DNA from: an uncultured Eubacterium sp.
GTDB lineage: Bacteria; Bacillota; Clostridia; Peptostreptococcales; Anaerovoracaceae
Length of the DNA stretch: 8,153 nt
NCBI GenBank assembly: GCA_900551775.1
Contig: URXI01000198.1
Location: forward strand, 1-8,153
Direction of reading: 5' to 3'
Positions 7,301 through 8,153 of this stretch are shown one piece after another (within the stretch, counting starts at the first letter, position 1; each line of letters starts with the position of its first letter). The notes under the pieces are model-generated. The model was not told the DNA's origin. It did not search any database and was given only the letters and a program-made list of their open reading frames with translations. The translations under genes were made by a program, and so were the position numbers.

Positions 7301-7929
7301 CTTTGTATAACGAAGATGGAAAGGCGATTGGCACTGCAACAAGTGATGACATGGGAAAACTTGCCTTTGACAAAGGGCTGAGATTTGGAAAACAATATAC
7401 TTTCAAAGAGACTAAGGCTCCAAAGAACTATGTCCTCGATAATACTGTGCATACAATGCGTATCGGTATGGTTGGACAGTTTGACGGTAAGAAGGGTGCG
7501 GAAATTACGATTGATGGTAAGGCATTTACGGCATATTGTGATGCCAATAATACGCTGAGCATCGAGATTACCGTTTACAATACGGGCGAAGAGGATAAGC
7601 CGACGCCGCCACCGACGCCAACGCCTCCTCCGACACCGACGCCTGATCCAAGTCCGGATCCGGGGAAGCCCCTTCCTCCAGATGAGGGCCTTGAAGATCC
7701 AGAGAAGCCTGGAGATGATGACGTTGTAAAACCAGAACTTCCGGACGATGAACACATGAAAATTGATGAGGCGGCGAAGAACAATGATGGAAATGCATCT
7801 GCAGAGGAGGATGCAAATCTGCCGAAGACTGGCGACCATACACAACTAGTGCTGTGGATCGTGTTGCTGATTACCGCAGTCGGGGCAGTCGTTTCGGTAA
7901 GGCTGTATAATAAACAATTAAAGAAATAG
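4372..7929 (+). CDS. LPXTG wall-anchored multi-domain adhesin (MSCRAMM-like head, repeat stalk, SpaA domain)
   Basis: This 1185-residue protein is exported and sortase-anchored to peptidoglycan; surface adhesion is inferred. In order: a signal peptide (about 1-28, KKGKK then a hydrophobic core, cleavage after ALA); an acidic Gly-rich linker (29-102, 23 Asp/Glu and only 2 Lys); a domain resembling the Big_8/MSCRAMM N2 type (about 105-245, with PVSIRYDFSIP and YATWSISA); five Ig-like modules of about 110-165 residues (about 250-940); one SpaA/Cna-B-like domain (about 954-1070); a Pro/Thr wall-spanning stretch (1077-1100); LPKTG (1150-1154); a membrane helix (about 1158-1177) and the tail RLYNKQLKK. 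The modules begin with W-I-type strands (TVTWTIT, NWTININ, FNWTITF, VNWEIKV) and contain ITDT/LVDT/LTDILPPG. Each keeps an Asp or Glu (D286, D432, D581, E721, D853) and a late Asn (N361, N513, N656, N792, N921), the pattern of intramolecular isopeptide domains. The SpaA domain has K961, E1013 (in FKETKAP) and N1070. AAGGGAG (4357-4363) lies 8 bases before the ATG. No sortase or pilin gene is nearby; ligand unknown. Confidence 0.9.
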   Translation: MLKKGKKLLVVLMALCMVSVGVCQIALAEEPVLGGGINGENGIVQDGGGAPENEGGGQIDNGDPDDGEGGASGDNQDNVGDKDQIEPEGGEGKDDEQDVIGDFSDFLTKFSFCNATTKVEYSKDNPVRDNDPVSIRYDFSIPDPKEVKEGSSYTLPALPEQMNLAGIDVGHDYPVGENGYATWSISAERIITVKFIKTLPENNVSGYLEINCSAQVNEETGGTIQFDLGKFAAGVTGFDIYQKPEEEKKAIKVEKAGALNADNTVTWTITATPNQNETLAGYTITDTNNKAHLAYVPGSMKMEGQDISDEALNLADNGFAYTIPDNISEGSHVFTYKTTVSDAVWYKGLGNCGDNSAFVENKVTLESADGKAKSEATAKVKARDTFVQKIKDGGEADWETKVDKDGNYLLTYRVEVRYGKGNDNFTTATLVDTINDTAGGAEFVTDSVKINYTEANKENAVAVTAEFGKNAQGKPTMTIPLSGAHQKAWVYYTIKVLKDNHFNNGFTGQTIHNDADLWVDKAYRIGSDYEDWGSNIGPSDQIIYFAKNGKFTTSANKNWINWTININNGKKDLTKPVTITDTIGDKQTLDESSISIKYGDTEQGGKDATYEIDKNNPNKITFTLKNVGKNAVVITYRMEITEFRVENGGVTTGFENNATLIYDGIDNQDIKAKEDVNHSDLLKKEGKFDASVSTYGGKGYFNWTITFNAKKYALTDGMITEMLPEGHNLVEGSLKVNDQEITKTASKTKAYYEMQNGNPVIHIPGTVNEVQTIIMQTVCDITEGTKTLDVTNHCQAAAKEFEGSLKAKAPVKVHFTPSLDKSTDYKVGNTVNWEIKVNKNGANITKQNAVLTDILPPGLEYQKGSAELYGADGMEISGLTEEYDENTKTLKMKMPANLDLTKAYTVKFKTDITDNLKEIKNTITFDGSAEEVYATSGSVDLIAGGLDSSLSGDNIRLEMTKADAEDKAKFLPGAEFTLYNEDGKAIGTATSDDMGKLAFDKGLRFGKQYTFKETKAPKNYVLDNTVHTMRIGMVGQFDGKKGAEITIDGKAFTAYCDANNTLSIEITVYNTGEEDKPTPPPTPTPPPTPTPDPSPDPGKPLPPDEGLEDPEKPGDDDVVKPELPDDEHMKIDEAAKNNDGNASAEEDANLPKTGDHTQLVLWIVLLITAVGAVVSVRLYNKQLKK
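7600..7665 (+). repeat. Pro-Thr codon repeat encoding the wall-spanning stretch
   Basis: Units related to CCGACGCC and CCAACGCCT recur here and encode Pro-Thr and Pro-Asp/Ser pairs (residues 1077-1098 of the adhesin). Such short codon repeats can expand or contract by slippage and so vary in length between strains. Proline-rich segments before LPXTG signals typically cross the peptidoglycan. Confidence 0.6.
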
Positions 7930-7958
7930 CGGAAATGAAATAGGCTCTAAAGAACATA

Positions 7959-8000
7959 CTGCCGCATTGAGAATGAAGATTCTTGATGCGGCAGTTTTTT
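7959..8000 (+). terminator. Intrinsic terminator of the adhesin gene
   Basis: A 16-pair stem forms between 7959-7974 and 7979-7994 around a GAAG loop. The outer nine pairs, CTGCCGCAT with ATGCGGCAG, are perfect, and the inner part has two G-T wobbles. Six Ts (7995-8000) follow directly. It starts 30 bases after the stop codon. Confidence 0.93.
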
Positions 8001-8007
8001 GTTGATT

Positions 8008-8054
8008 CCTTGCCGAAAGACGGTAAGCTTGAAGCTTAAATTCTACGGCAAAGG
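8008..8054. repeat. Nested inverted repeats downstream of the adhesin terminator
   Basis: CCTTGCCG (8008-8015) can pair with CGGCAAAGG (8046-8054, one bulged A). Inside it, TAAGCTT (8024-8030) and AAGCTTA (8032-8038) are perfect inverted copies around a single G, which in RNA would form a shorter TAAGC/GCTTA hairpin. No T-run follows. It may be the leader of a transcript starting upstream or a small dispersed element; function unknown. Confidence 0.35.
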
Positions 8055-8062
8055 CATGAAAG
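8045..8062. repeat. Right copy of the 18-base dispersed inverted repeat
   Basis: The reverse complement of this site matches 36-53 at 17 of 18 bases. It overlaps the right arm of the nested hairpin at 8008-8054, so if the family is real its copies may carry different flanking structure. No short target-site duplications are evident beside either copy. Confidence 0.4.
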
Positions 8063-8122
8063 TTTGATCTGAGGATACTGGCCTGGCACGGCCCACGGTG
8101 TTTTTGAAATTTTTTTGCTCAT

Positions 8123-8151
8123 TTGACATAAGGTCTTGTACTGGATACCCC
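8123..8151 (+). promoter_or_regulatory. Possible promoter for a gene beyond the window edge
   Basis: A perfect TTGACA -35 box lies at 8123-8128, after an AT-rich tract (tttttgaaatttttttgc). With a 17-base spacer the -10 would be TACCCC, which is poor; GATACC at 15 bases is no better. Only the -35 is convincing, and the window ends at 8153. Confidence 0.25.
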
Positions 8152-8153
8152 AG

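Noticed and set aside
7069..7845. Long minus-strand open frame (258 codons) opposite the adhesin's C-terminus
   Set aside because: Its Arg/Trp-rich run is the antisense of the Pro-Thr codon repeat, it has no recognisable domain, and it is wholly covered by the well-supported adhesin gene.
8078..8098. Sigma-54-like TGGCACG near the right end
   Set aside because: The required -12 element (TTGC after a four-base gap) is absent.

Overview
The window looks like a chromosomal segment of a low-to-mid GC Gram-positive bacterium, most likely of class Clostridia. The grounds are strong purine-rich Shine-Dalgarno (SD) sites before most genes, a Gram-positive LPXTG wall-anchored protein, a cysteine-containing S18, and an AAA-ATPase-like/PD-(D/E)XK protein of a kind common in gut Firmicutes and Bacteroidetes. 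I cannot name a genus from the sequence. All recognisable genes are on the + strand.

Layout. Positions 151-1841 hold an AAA-ATPase-like/PDDEXK_9 family gene split in two by an apparent one-base loss in a six-A run near 1196-1201. Next is a sugar-phosphate-type nucleotidyltransferase (about 1905-2828). A 257-base gap follows, with a weak hairpin, a good sigma-A promoter and a structured leader. That promoter drives the conserved rpsF-ssb-rpsR operon (3086-4124), which encodes S6, single-stranded DNA-binding protein and S18 and ends in a strong intrinsic terminator. After a 199-base AT-rich regulatory gap comes one very long gene (4372-7929) for a secreted, sortase-anchored, multi-domain adhesin. 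It has its own strong terminator, and the last ~150 bases are non-coding with inverted repeats and a possible -35 box for a gene beyond the edge.

How the genes relate. Only rpsF-ssb-rpsR forms an obvious functional operon, with short gaps and a shared promoter and terminator. The adhesin, the nucleotidyltransferase and the broken ATPase/nuclease appear to be independent units. No sortase, pilin partner, transposase, integrase, CRISPR array, tRNA or rRNA is visible.

I see no convincing new multi-gene system. The points most worth a second look are the homopolymer frameshift in the ATPase/nuclease gene, the regular Lys-Asp/Glu-Asn pattern along the adhesin stalk (candidate isopeptide-locked domains), and an 18-base near-perfect inverted repeat between the two intergenic ends of the window.
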